64,000 nucleotides of DNA from Istiophorus platypterus (lineage: Eukaryota > Chordata > Actinopteri > Istiophoriformes > Istiophoridae): positions 15,949,714 to 16,013,713 of the forward strand of contig CM029111.1 in NCBI GenBank assembly GCA_016859345.1, read 5' to 3'. The notes under the pieces were generated by a model that saw nothing but the letters and a program-made list of their open reading frames with translations, was not told the DNA's origin and did no database searches. Position numbers and translations under genes: made by a program. Positions 18,201 to 29,400 of the stretch are shown here, piece by piece (the stretch's first letter is position 1; each line of letters opens with the position of its first letter).

Positions 18201-21200
18201 TAATTAAAGATTTTTATTTTATAGGTTCTCATCCCTGTTTTTGCCCTTGGTAGAGCACAAGAACTCTGCATCCTGTTGGAAACATTTTGGTAGGGCTGTT
18301 GTTCTTGAAATTTAACTCAAAAAGGTTTATATATTTTCTCACCTGTCCACTAAAGCTTCGTGTACGTGAACAAACCATTTGCCAAAGCTAGAAGTGAAGA
18401 GAGCAGAGACAGTGATGTGTGGAGGTTATGACAGTCAGGCTCCCCTGGCTGAATCACATAAGATGGAGACTAATTTTCTTTCTTCATATTGTCGCGTTCC
18501 AGTTGAATCAACGGTCCTTTTTTATCGCGGGGGCCACAAATTCCCCAGAATAAAAGCGTCGGCCGCCTAAAATGGCTGCATTCGTTTTACTGAGCCTAAT
18601 AATGCAATGCGGGTATGCGAACTTTTCCCGTCGGGCAGACACTCTAATTATCTCCTCTCACTGTGCAGGGAGAGGATGAACCTAAAGGCCCCGATCTACT
18701 TCTCAACGGGCCTGACAGAGAAAGCCAACCACTACTACAAGCTTTTCATAACGTGGACCAACCAGAAGATTCGCAAAACCTTCGTGCAGAGAAACATGTT
18801 TGAATTTAAGCACATCAAGGCTTTCGATCGCTCCTACGCTGATAATCCTGGACCCATGGTAAGTGTCTTTGTCTTATGTGAGTCATTAAAAATGTTTCTG
18901 ATTTAAAAAAATTCAAATTTTCAAAAAAAAAACAAAAAACAGAAAACAAAAGAAAACCTCCCACCTATGCTCTCAGGTGGTGTTTGCCACGCCGGGTATG
19001 CTCCACGCCGGTCAGTCTTTGCAAATCTTCAAGAAATGGGCCGGCAATGAGAAGAACATGGTGAGTCTCATAAGGAAATGTGACAGGGGTTTTTTCGTTT
19101 GGTTTTTTCGTTTGTTTTATTTTTTGTAATTACTAATGCTTGATTAACAACCAATTCCTCTTTTCTCAGGTAATCATGCCTGGGTATTGTGTCCAAGGAA
19201 CAATCGGTCATAAGATCTTAAACGGGCAGAGGAAACTGGAGATGGAAGGGAGGGCGACGGTAAGATAATGTTTTTTGTTTGTGAGTTCTGCTGCATCTGC
19301 GTGAGTCTCGGGATCATATTTTATGGTGCAAGTTATCTCTCTTGAGTTGGGCTGAAAAAGCTAAATGTTTTGTACTCAGAACTTGTGACCTACATCGTTT
19401 CTCTCATCTTACCTCTTATTTTTTTTTCTTTTTTTAATGCTGAGAAGCTTAAAGTGATAGTCCGACATTTTCGGGTAAATTCGCTCATTCGCCTTCTTGG
19501 TGGGAGCTAATACAAGGACGTTGACTGCTCCTGTGACTGTCTTTTAAAACAGCTCTAATAACAGAAATCCGTTTCATATATGGTCAGTGGTGAATTGTAT
19601 GAAGAGAAAAAAGCCACACTGAGCTGAAAGGGCTGCATGCATCAGGTTCTTGCTGTGACTTCTGGCCAGACCACATCTAACGAGTCGTCAAGGTGATCAG
19701 CTTGACTATGCTGCATTTGTGCAGAGGGAAAAAAAATCAGCATGCAAGCATGCATCAAAATATCACAACCATCTACTACATTGTTTGCTGCAACCCCCCC
19801 CCCTTGTCTTTACACATTGGGTTTTAAACAGATTAAACAAACAAGTTTTAATGTGTTAATAATAGAGGTTTAGATGTGCTGGTAGACTTTTTTTAACTTT
19901 TGGACACAGCTACGCTAGCTGTTTCCCCCAGTCTCCAGTCTTAATGCTAAGCTAAGCTAAGCTAACTATCTCCTGTGGCATTAGTTTTTCTCATCTAGAG
20001 CCAAGCAGAGTATTTTACAAAAACATTGACCTATCGCTTGGAAAATAAGCAAAATATGAAAATAAAAATAAATTAAATTGTCAATGGGATCCATGTGGAA
20101 ATAAAAAAAAAAAAAGACACTGACTTTCATTCTCTCTTTTGATCGTCACAGCTGGATGTGAAGCTCCAGGTGGAGTACATGTCCTTCAGTGCCCACGCGG
20201 ACGCCAAAGGCATAATGCAGCTCATCCGCATGGCCGAGCCTCGCAACATGCTGCTGGTGCACGGCGAGGCCGTGAAGATGGAGTTCCTCAAGGGCAAGAT
20301 CGAGCAGGAGTTCAGTAAGTAAAGCTCCGCCCGTCGCTTCCAGCAGGTTTTCGAATTGCTGGCTCCGTGCTCCGCATGTCGACGGGGCTAGGTCGGTTGG
20401 AAAACAAACCAGCAATGAGCGTAAGCCCCCAGTGGGGGGGGGGTTTAATGAGTCTTGTTTCTTTTTTTAATCGGCAGGCATAGACTGTTACATGCCGGCC
20501 AATGGAGAGACGGTGACCGTGACAACGAACCCCAGCGTGCCCGTGGACATCTCACTCAACCTGCTCAAGAGGGAGATGGCTCTTGGAGGTATGGCTTTCA
20601 CTGTTTATATGATACTTCAGAAACCTCCGGAATTTAAAAAAAAATAAAATAATAATTTGCAGTCAAATGAGTGGTAAGGTGGCGCTTGGCCTGTTGTAAC
20701 ATTGGCTTGGCCCAAATGTGCCAACACGGTTTCATTTCCAACCACTTGAATATCCTGACCCGGATCGGTTGTCATGGAGACAAATTTCGTTTATATATCA
20801 TGGGTCTCTAAAAACCCGAGAAGACGAGTAACAAGTGTTTATCAGACGAGTGCAGCAGAGAGATTTATGTCTGTTTACCATTCTATCCGGTTTGAACAAT
20901 CTTGGTGTGTGTTTACGTAATCGTTCTCTCGTTTGTTCGTGTACTTGTGTGCCGCGCCGTTCTTGTGATGAAGGGCCACTGCCTGATCCCAAAAAGCCTC
21001 GCTCCATGCACGGAACCCTGATCATGAAGGAAAATGTGAGTTCCCTGTCATCGCAGGACCTTTAACCCAGTTTCACCCCAGTCAATGTATTGGTCCTTCT
21101 TTTTTTCTTTTTTTTTTTTTTTATCGTTTCAAATAGTTTTGTGACCCTTTCAATAGACGACTACCTGCCATCTAGTGGGATTTGCTTGAGTTAACGTGAT

Positions 21201-23111
21201 TGACATTTGCTGATGTTACCTTCCGGTTGTTGCCCCCACCCCCTTTCTGGATCTCAGAGCCTGAAGCTGGTGTCGTCGGAGCAGGCCCTGAAGGAGCTGG
21301 GCCTCAACGAGCACCAGTTACGCTTCACCTGCCGCGTGCAGCTCCAGGACCCCCACAGCGACCCCGACACACTCCACAGGATCTACACACACCTCAAAAG
21401 GTGGGAGCGACACTGCGGAGGAGGGGGGGGGGTTATCACCGGGCCTCCTGCACCTCACATGCTCATCTGCATTATTTTGCAATTCACCATCCACTTTATC
21501 TACCTTCCACCTATAAAACAGCCTCAGAATTTATTCAAGCAAAAAGCTATTTTCTTGCAGATCTAATGTCTTGTTTCCTCTATTTCCTTTATAATACTTG
21601 AGCATATGCTTTATTTATCTTTCCTCCTTTTCTGGAAGGTTGTGATGTGAAAGATGTTTAACTCTGTAATCAGATTTCTGAAAAACATTTTTTATCTGCT
21701 GCCTTCTTTTGTGACATGTTTGTGTGTTTCTACGCCTCAGTGTGTTGAAAGGCTACACCATCCAGCACCTCCCCGATGGCACCGTCATGGTGGAGTCCAT
21801 CGTCATCAAAGTCTCCTCCTCCGCCGAGGACACCAACTCCAAGGTCCTGCTGCTCTCCTGGAGTTATCAGGTAGAATGTTTGCTCCGCTGAGTTGACTTT
21901 CACCACAGCTTTGAAATTGACTTTTAAGTGCCTTGAAAATCAAAGCATGTCAGTTCAGTTCAGGTTAGATCTTTATTGTTCCAAAAGACGAATCTTTTCT
22001 TTTAACATAAAGAAAATAAAGAAAAAGAAAATAAAAGAAAATAAAATTGATAATACTGCACATGCATTGTAGGATATCGTAAAAGGTTGAAATAATAAAA
22101 GCAAAGAAAAACTGCACCAATAAGTGCGTTTCCAACCAACTAATTTCATACAAAATATCATTTAAAAAATACCCAAATTGTCTTTTACACTTGGCCGAAG
22201 TGTAAAAGTTGTTTCATCGATTGAAAACAAAACGTGACCAAGTGCATCATAGCGGAGATTTAGCTGATAAATCCCGACTTGCTTGGAGCTCGTGACTGCA
22301 CATCTGTTGATCGAGCTTCCACTTGCAGAGCAACATTTGTTCCCCTTTAATTTCTTTGAAACAAGGGCTGGGACAGACTCCTCAAAGTGATAACAGTACA
22401 TCTGCTCTGGACCCTTTTAGCCACAGCACACAAGCGCATTTATTTTTTTTTCATTCATACACTTATTTTTTGGGTTTGGAAACCAAGCAGTGGGTTGAAC
22501 GGTTCGTCTATTTTTCCACCTGTGACTGGTCGTGGGCCGGGGTCCGATCAACTGGGGGGTGAAAACACTCGCGTGGGCCAGACAGTTTTGAGTGTAGGGA
22601 CCACAAAAAAGTTAGAAGAAAATGAAGGCAGAGCGAGGGGAAAACTGCTTGTGGAACCCAGTCGTTGTGTGTGGGTGGGAGTGGGGGGTTGGGTAGTTTC
22701 TGTGGCCTTGTGTGTTGCATGTGAAGCATCAGAGTGTTAAAAAAAAAAAAAAGAAATGAGAAGAGATGATGCGTATTTCAGCCTCTTTGTCGCACCTGTT
22801 TTATTTTAAGAGTAAAAAGCAGAACATTACCGGCCCCTTAATCTTTTATCAATGGTTTTATCAATGGCGAAATGAGGATAAGATGATGTAAAAAAAAAAA
22901 GAACCTAAAAAACACAACTCAAAATTATAAATTGATTCTTTTCTGACTTTTAATTAATTTTTGCTTTTTTTTTCTTCTCTCAAAATCTGCTCTGTCTCTG
23001 CCTCTATTTTTTTTTACTTTATGTTTTGTTTTTTTTCTTTGCCAGGACGAAGACCTGGGGAGTTTTCTTTCAAACCTGCTGAAAAAAGGGCTTCCATCTG
23101 GACTGTGCTGA
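15268..23111 (+). CDS. ints11: Integrator complex subunit 11 (INTS11/CPSF3L endonuclease), spliced
   Basis: Catalytic metallo-beta-lactamase/beta-CASP endonuclease of Integrator, which cleaves nascent snRNA 3' ends and attenuates paused Pol II transcripts. Seventeen coding exons: 15268-15295, 15564-15661, 17126-17199, 17291-17519, 17647-17745, 17842-17876, 17958-18096, 18225-18289, 18669-18858, 18977-19060, 19170-19259, 20152-20314, 20478-20588, 20974-21035, 21258-21400, 21741-21870, 23046-23111. All junctions are GT-AG and the phases agree. The sum is 1806 nt, 601 aa (human 600). The zinc-binding set is intact: HFHLDH at 68-73, His157 (AGHVLGAA), Asp178 (GDYNM), and His414 (HGE). Catalytic Glu203 (ISESTYA) and SAHADAKG (390-397) are also present. 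The C-terminal domain runs from exon 14 to the end. The ORF is unbroken, so the enzyme should be active. It is divergent to cptp and convergent with the downstream GPCR. Confidence 0.97.
15775..16220. mobile_element. Non-autonomous DNA transposon in ints11 intron 2
   Basis: A ~445-bp element whose ends carry the perfect inverted 12-mer CTCACCGAGCAC (15784-15795) and GTGCTCGGTGAG (16202-16213), extending imperfectly to about 27 bp per side. It contains no transposase reading frame. The same termini are common in dispersed fish repeats. Confidence 0.75.
16612..16857. mobile_element. Family A repeat in ints11 intron 2
   Basis: Right end AATAATCATTAATTGCAGCC, with GGGAAATTGTGATGGG inside; lies shortly after the TIR element and before exon 3. 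Confidence 0.6.
19450..20045. repeat. Family B dispersed repeat in ints11 intron 11
   Basis: Begins AAAGTGATAGTCCGACATTT and ends in the AGCTAAGCTAAGCTAACTAT region. Related sequence occurs near 38250, 54425 and 63370. No coding content. Confidence 0.6.
22182..22208. other. Perfect 11-bp stem hairpin in ints11 intron 16
   Basis: CTTTTACACTT, a five-base loop GGCCG, then AAGTGTAAAAG. The arms are exact reverse complements. It may be part of a small inverted-repeat element in the 1.2-kb intron. Confidence 0.8.
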
Positions 23112-23156
23112 AAATGTTGGGGCTTTTTTTGTTTGTTTGTTTTTTTTCCCCTTAAC

Positions 23157-23162
23157 AATAAA
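23157..23162 (+). promoter_or_regulatory. Polyadenylation signal of ints11
   Basis: AATAAA 45 bases after the ints11 stop codon, giving a very short 3' UTR. It lies roughly 300 bases from a candidate signal of the convergent GPCR gene. Confidence 0.75.
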
Positions 23163-23475
23163 ACACTTGAAGGGAGCTCGCGTTCACAAAAGCGCTGGTG
23201 CATCGCCGTTCCTCTGGATCCTGGATTCCCTAAGGCCACTTCCTTCCCCGATGCCGAGAAACTTCAAATTCTTACCAACATCGAGGCTGTATCTTGCTCC
23301 CTTCCCCTGTTGGAATAGTTTATCCCCAAATTAATTATATTTCTTCAATTGCACCTGGGATTCTGTCCTGATTGGTCCATTTCTTTTTTTTTTGGTAGAC
23401 TCTTTCATAGACTCGTCAACGGACTGAACTGCACACGATAAAGAGAAATTAGATTCTCATATTCTGATTTGTCCC

Positions 23476-23481
23476 TTTATT
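23476..23481 (-). promoter_or_regulatory. Candidate polyadenylation signal of the GPCR gene
   Basis: TTTATT on the plus strand (AATAAA on the minus strand), 113 bases past the GPCR stop codon. It is a plausible but unproven 3' end. Confidence 0.45.
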
Positions 23482-23593
23482 TTGACATACACAGGCAATT
23501 TGAATAAACACTTTTATAGATGGTCTCGTTTTTGCAGCTACATTTACAGCGATAGAGAAGCATATACAGAGTTATGTTTCCATCTCCGCTCAC

Positions 23594-24580
23594 TCAGCTC
23601 ACTGAGTAAACACCCTTCCTCCTTCCGATTTGTTGATGCAGCCACGTCATCTTCAGGCCCCTCCATTTGCAGTGGCTGGTGGCGACAAAGTAAAGCACAG
23701 GGTCCAGGCATGTGTTGAGGGTGACGAGGGCTATGGTGATCCGCCTGGCATTGAAGATGGCGTTGCTGGCGGAGCAGCTCTTGATGACGTCCATGCGCCG
23801 GAGGAGGTGCAGCAGGTACACAATGTGGTTTGGCAGGAAGAAAAGCAGCGTGATGGCCAGGATGGTGTAAATGATCTTCACGGCCCTCTTGGCCGTTTTA
23901 GTCCTGATCATTGAGATGCGCCTCGCCGCCAGCGGGTAACACACCAGGATGATGACGGAGGGCAGCAGGGAGCAGAAGATCAGGCTCAGCACGCTGAACG
24001 TCCCCAGGCGCGTGTTCCACTCCTGCTTGGTGAGGTTCTCGAAGCAGCTTTGTTGCCCGGACACATTTGCGTTGCTTTTCAGAGGTCCCTTGATGATGAA
24101 GACTGTTATGGCCAGCCCGGCGACGCACCAGAGGGCCGTGCTCACAACCATGGACAACCAGGGGCCCCGCAGCCTCAGATAGATGTGCGGGTGTACGGTG
24201 GCCATGTAGCGGTCCACGCAGATGCAGGTCATGAAGCAGATGCTCATGTAGATGCTGACGAAGAACAGGACCCCGCAGACGAGGCAGAAGTTGTGCCCGA
24301 ACACCCAGTTGTTCCTGTTGAGGTGGTAGTGTATCCTGAAGGGCAGCGTGCAGAGGATGATGAGGTCCGCCAGGGCCAGGTTGCTGATGTAAACGCTGAA
24401 GGCCGTGCGGTTGGTGACCCTGAAGGCGAAGACGAAGAGGGTGGCCAGATTCCCAGGCAGGCCCACGACCAATGCCAGGATGTAGGCTGAGGGGAAGAGG
24501 TAGTACTGGTACTCTGCCGAGGGGATGGGGCAGTTGGCGTCCGTGGCGTTCATTGTGCCCAGCTGAGGTAATCTTTTCAT
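23594..24580 (-). CDS. Class A (delta-branch) GPCR, LPA/P2Y-like, intronless coding region
   Basis: Seven-transmembrane receptor, 328 aa, related to lysophosphatidic-acid and P2Y-like receptors (LPAR5/6, P2RY8/10, GPR174, GPR35 group). Exact orthology is not recognised. Predicted TM segments: about 31-53, 62-84, 98-120, 142-163, 195-219, 233-258, 276-298. Class A hallmarks: GN in TM1 (43-44), LALAD in TM2 (68-72), Cys99-Cys179 disulfide pair, DRY (123-125), FLPN in TM6 (248-251), and a DPVLY motif (293-297). DPxxY in place of NPxxY is typical of the delta branch. Glycosylation sequons at Asn11, Asn172 and Asn182. Either Met1 or Met10 could start; Met10 puts NAT directly at the N-terminus. A minus-strand acceptor (TTCCATTAG, about 24590-24598) lies just before the ATG, suggesting a 5' UTR intron. 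Coupling, by family, is likely through Gi, G12/13 or Gq, which the sequence cannot decide. Confidence 0.9.
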   Translation of the reverse strand: MKRLPQLGTMNATDANCPIPSAEYQYYLFPSAYILALVVGLPGNLATLFVFAFRVTNRTAFSVYISNLALADLIILCTLPFRIHYHLNRNNWVFGHNFCLVCGVLFFVSIYMSICFMTCICVDRYMATVHPHIYLRLRGPWLSMVVSTALWCVAGLAITVFIIKGPLKSNANVSGQQSCFENLTKQEWNTRLGTFSVLSLIFCSLLPSVIILVCYPLAARRISMIRTKTAKRAVKIIYTILAITLLFFLPNHIVYLLHLLRRMDVIKSCSASNAIFNARRITIALVTLNTCLDPVLYFVATSHCKWRGLKMTWLHQQIGRRKGVYSVS

Positions 24581-25892
24581 GAACGCGGTCTAATGGAAAT
24601 CAGACAGCATGGGCCGACTGTCGCGCACGCTGGTACATCGCGAGCCGTCCTCTGTAGGCAACACAAACATGTTTCCCCTCAGACTTTTCTCCACTTTTAC
24701 TCTGACACAGCCTCTGAATTTAAACTTCTGCTCATCTGATAAACAGCATTTACTGAGAGTCCTTCATTGGTTCTGCTTCTAACATTATTTTTTCTCTAGA
24801 AAACCAACGTTTAATCAATTTTTTTTAAGTTTTTGTTTTGTTTTTGTTTTTTTTAACAAGGGGAATAAACCGAGGTGGCCATTCTTACACTTGATGTGGT
24901 GCCTCTTTACTGTGCTTTTTCTTATATCTAGATTTTTTCACCTAACAGATTTGAATCCTGTGGACTGAACTTCTTTGCTGGTGGAAGGTTTTCAACTCAT
25001 TTTAAGGACTTAAAGGTGTCCTGGAATAAGAGTCATTTTCGTATTGAATAAGTAATAAAATACAAGAGCGTTTTGACAAAATATCACTTACTGTGTTGCT
25101 TGGGGGAATCCGCTCGATCTCCAAATGCAGAAAAATGAACTGTTGGCTGAAAAGACAGGCGTTAAAGTGACATATCCCTGCTACACTTTCTCAGGGAAGC
25201 TGCTCGGCATGTACCTCTTCTCAGACTGCTGCTCTTTGCTCAGGCTTCTTAATTTCCTGTCTGCGCTGTAGTTGCAGAGTTACAAGTGGGGCAGGAAACC
25301 ATTACATTAGGCTGTGCTCACAGGTTTCCACCCACTGCAGTATTAAATAAATTTACGCCCAAGATAAGAATGATAATGATATGCAGTGGGGATGGTGTGT
25401 GAATTTGAGCTGAAGTAATGGAGAATGAATAAATGGTCTTAATATTAGATTTTGACACATTCCTCAACATCAGGTAAAAAAGCAGGACATAATATTAGCA
25501 GTTGGTATTGTGCATTAATAATTAGTATTATTATTATAGTTCCTCTTCTTCTTATTATTATTATTATTACAGAGACATAATTTATAGAGCAAATTTCATT
25601 AGTGTAATGATGATGTGTCCTTTTTTTGTGATTTATGTGAGGTAGCTGCTCCAACACTGCTCTGCTCTATCTATCGATTTATCTATAGATCTGTCTATAC
25701 CAATCATCTATCTACAGTAAACTTGACATAAATTACCACAAACCAGTAGCCACACACAAATACAGCCTGCAAAGCGTTTTTAATTCAAAATTTAATGAAT
25801 TAACTGTGACTCGCAGGATTTTTTTTAATGGTTGTTGTCCTAAATACAACTCAATGAAACAAGAACAAAAACCAACAAGGGGGCAAGCAGAC

Positions 25893-25931
<39 letters not shown>

Positions 25932-26429
25932 GTTATAAATAAATAAATGAGTCTGAGAATAGTTGAGGTTTTCACACCTTTATTTTGAAGGAGGTAGACC
26001 GGAAGGTCGTTCTGTGGCGTGGAGCATTGGACGAGGTTAGAAAGTGTCGTCAGCTGTTTCCACTCGGTTCACACGTGAATTGTTATTCTGTGATACAAAA
26101 CATGCTGAAACAGTAACCGGGTTAAAAGTTTTACTTTAAAGTTTACACTGTTTAACTGTATTGACTCGGTTCATTTGCTTGCTGTTAGCTACCGTCGAAG
26201 TTAGCTAACTAGCTGGTGGTGTTGTTAAAGGCTCAAACCGAGGAAACGTAAACTTTAAGTAAGAACTTGGTTTATCAGAAGTAATTCTAGGCTCCGTCCA
26301 GAGACTCGACGTCCACTCGGTTTTAACTGTATCCGAAGGCTGACTTGTATTTGGCGCCTTTGGTCGTCATTGTTTACACTTATTTAAGCTAGCGGTGCGT
26401 CAGCCTCCTCTTCCGGTACCGTCTAAAAC
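24581..26429. other. Spacer between the GPCR and the RING-PHD gene
   Basis: A divergent intergenic region of 1.85 kb. It should hold the 5' non-coding exon(s) of the GPCR and the promoter of the RING-PHD gene (about 25980-26429). An ATT-rich simple repeat (about 25520-25570), a TCTA-type stretch (about 25665-25715) and a (ACAG)n tract are seen. No coding sequence is supported. Confidence 0.5.
25893..25932. repeat. (ACAG)10 microsatellite
   Basis: Ten perfect tetranucleotide units ending at 25932. Confidence 0.95.
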
Positions 26430-29400
26430 ATGGACGAGTCCGATAAATGCCACATCTGCCTGAACCGCTGGGAGCAGCGGACCGTGGCCTCGCTGGACAG
26501 CTGCCAGCACGTCTTCTGTCTGCCCTGTATCCTCCGGTGGTCCCAGGTGAGCACACGCCTCACCTGTCACACCTGCCTGGCTGAATGATCCTCTACGTCA
26601 ACCCACAAGAACATCGTTCCCATGGTCTGTCCTATGGATTCCTAGAGTAAACCATTGTACCTATCATTACCATAGCATTATCGTGACAGGTGCCACTAGG
26701 ATTTCAGGTACTTTGGTAGTACTATGGTACAACTACACTTTCGCCTGTACCAAGGTACTTTAATAAGTACTGTAGTAGTTATCACTTCAGCAGGTTCAAT
26801 GTAATATTATTGTAGGTGCCATGTTAGTACAGTAGAAGTAGCTATACTGCTATGGTACTAACATGGTGCCTATGTATTATAGTACAAGCAGTACCAGGGT
26901 AGGTGTGTTTACTTTTGGAGGGTTCAAAATAGGTACAGGCCCACTTCAGAGGTTACTACGACAGAACAAGGGTAAGGGCCACGGCACTTGGGAAGGTACC
27001 ACATTGCCTCATTGGTAAAAGCTTTTGAAGCATAACACATATACCAGGTTGGCAACCAGTTTCTGAAAAGTACCTTTTTCTTACTTACAGTTTTGACTTA
27101 TGTGGGATTTAACGATTTACGTTTTATGATGTGGTTTTTTTGGGGTTTTTTTTTTTACTTCTACGTCTCTACACTTAAGTATTTAATTTTCACTTCTCTG
27201 CATTTCTTTGAGAGCTATAGTTAAACTATTAACACATAAATTTATTTACATAAAAAAACACATGAAGTTGAACTTTGTTTAAATTGAAGTCAGCTTTATG
27301 TTTAGGAAAAAAAAAATAATCCCAAATCCAGTGTGGTTTTGTAAAAGACCACAGACAAACATATTTACTTGTGTTTCATAAAAGTTGTAATTATCCCTGT
27401 ATTGAATCGTTTAAGGACAGAAATTTAAAGACATAACATTAGGAAAAGTGTTGTGTCGATGTGAAATGTATTAGTGATACACACTAAAAGCCTTTTAATT
27501 ATGATGATTTGATGCTCTGCCTCTGTTTTATATCATTGTAAATTGAACATTTTTCGGTTTTAGACTGTGCATTGAACAAATGAAATACAGACGTCACCTT
27601 TGGCTCTGGGGAAATTGTAGTGGGTGGGAATTTTTTCACTTTGAAAAAAAAATCTCAAAATAACTTTCAGAACAGGATTGCAACTAACAATTACTTTCAT
27701 TATCTGTTGAATATTTTTTCAAATATTTGATTGATTGTTTCAACCTTGAAATGTTGGCAAACAGTAAAAGAAAAAAAAACAAAAACGTCCAACCGAATTT
27801 ATTTTACAATTGTATAAAACAGCGGGAGGCCACTGGAGAATTTACAACCAGTGTATGTTTGGTTTTATTTGGTTGATAAGTGACTTAAATGATTTATAAA
27901 TGACCAGAACATTAGGCAATCGCCTAATTGCTAAATAATCGTTTCCGCTATACATCAGGTTAATCAATAATGAAGATAATCATTAGTCGCAGCCCTATTT
28001 GGGATGCATTTGGTACATTACATTATTCCTCCTTTTCCATGTACAACATGTGAATCAAATTGTAAAAACATTATTTTGTCCAAGCTGCATGACATTCCGG
28101 GGAAAATATTATTTTTTGAAATAAAAAAACAGTTTCACTCTGTCCCGATCCTCAGACGGCCAACACCTGCCCAGTGGATCGGATCGCTTTTACCTTCATT
28201 CACCAGAGACGGTGTCCTGGAGGGGACATTCAGAAAAAGGTGATCATGTACAGTGTGCGCAGGAAGCCCCCCGCAGAGAATTTGGATGTACCGTGTATGA
28301 ATGGCGCTGGTAACTGATCCATTTTTAAAATTTGTTTGTTTGTTTGTTTGTTTTCCCACCGCAGATCAGAGTGAGGACGCAGAGGAAGATCGACGACGAT
28401 GAAGAGGAGGCGAGCGACCCTATTTTCTGTGAGGAATGTGGACGAAGCAACCGCGGGCACCGGCTGCTGGTGTGCATACACTGTGATTCAGGGTAGAGCA
28501 TTAAAAAAAATACTCGTCAAGTTACACATTTTTCTGTAGTGCTTGTTGTCTCAGAAGATTTTGAATTTTGTCACGATTCAACCCTCAGATGCTCTTATTG
28601 TTTTGCTTATTGTTTTGTAAACACATCCTGATGTCAAACTCTATTGTTACTGAAGGAAACACCTAGACCTGGATGTCATGTCATGTCATCTACATTAGTA
28701 CAAGTTTAAGCTAGTTCATCGCAGAACAGTGGTTGTACTCCATGCTTCCCCAGGTACCACATGGACTGCTTGACACCAGCAGTAACCTCCGGCCCTGAGG
28801 GCGACTGGATTTGTCCTGAGTGTGCAGCCAGTGCTCATCACGCAGGTAAAGCTCTGTGGTTAGCTACAGTTACATGCAAAAGTTTTGGGGGGCGCCCTGG
28901 GCAAATTGAAAAAAATTTAAATCTTAAAGTGAAAAGAAGTAAATCAAAATCCTGCAGCAAACAGACATTAAAAATGAGCCTCTCTACAAATGTTAATGCT
29001 CTTTTCTTTTTTGTTTAATTAACTTAAAAAAAAATAGGGGAAAAAAACAAGTTGTTGGATGTTCGAAAGTTTTGGCACTTTACTAATTAAGCACTTATTA
29101 AATTCCTCTTTGCTAACTCTTACGCATGGAGGAGGAAATATTCCGCTTCGGGGCTGTGTGGTAGCGAGTGGCTCAGTAAACACAGAGAGAGAAATTGTGG
29201 ATTCAACGAAACATCAGCAGATTCTGGATGCAAATGTCCCACAGTCAGGGAAGAAACTGAAACTGCAAAGAGGCCGGTTTCTATAACAAGACGATGAGCC
29301 AAAGTAGATCTCAAAATCTACCACGAACCACTTTAAGAGGCTTTCACAGGCTGAAGCTTTTGGCACGGCCCTCACATGAACATCACTGGAAATCTGCGGG

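Noticed and set aside
23630..24490. Plus-strand ORFs opposite the GPCR
   Set aside because: Antisense shadows; the minus-strand frame has all seven TM segments.
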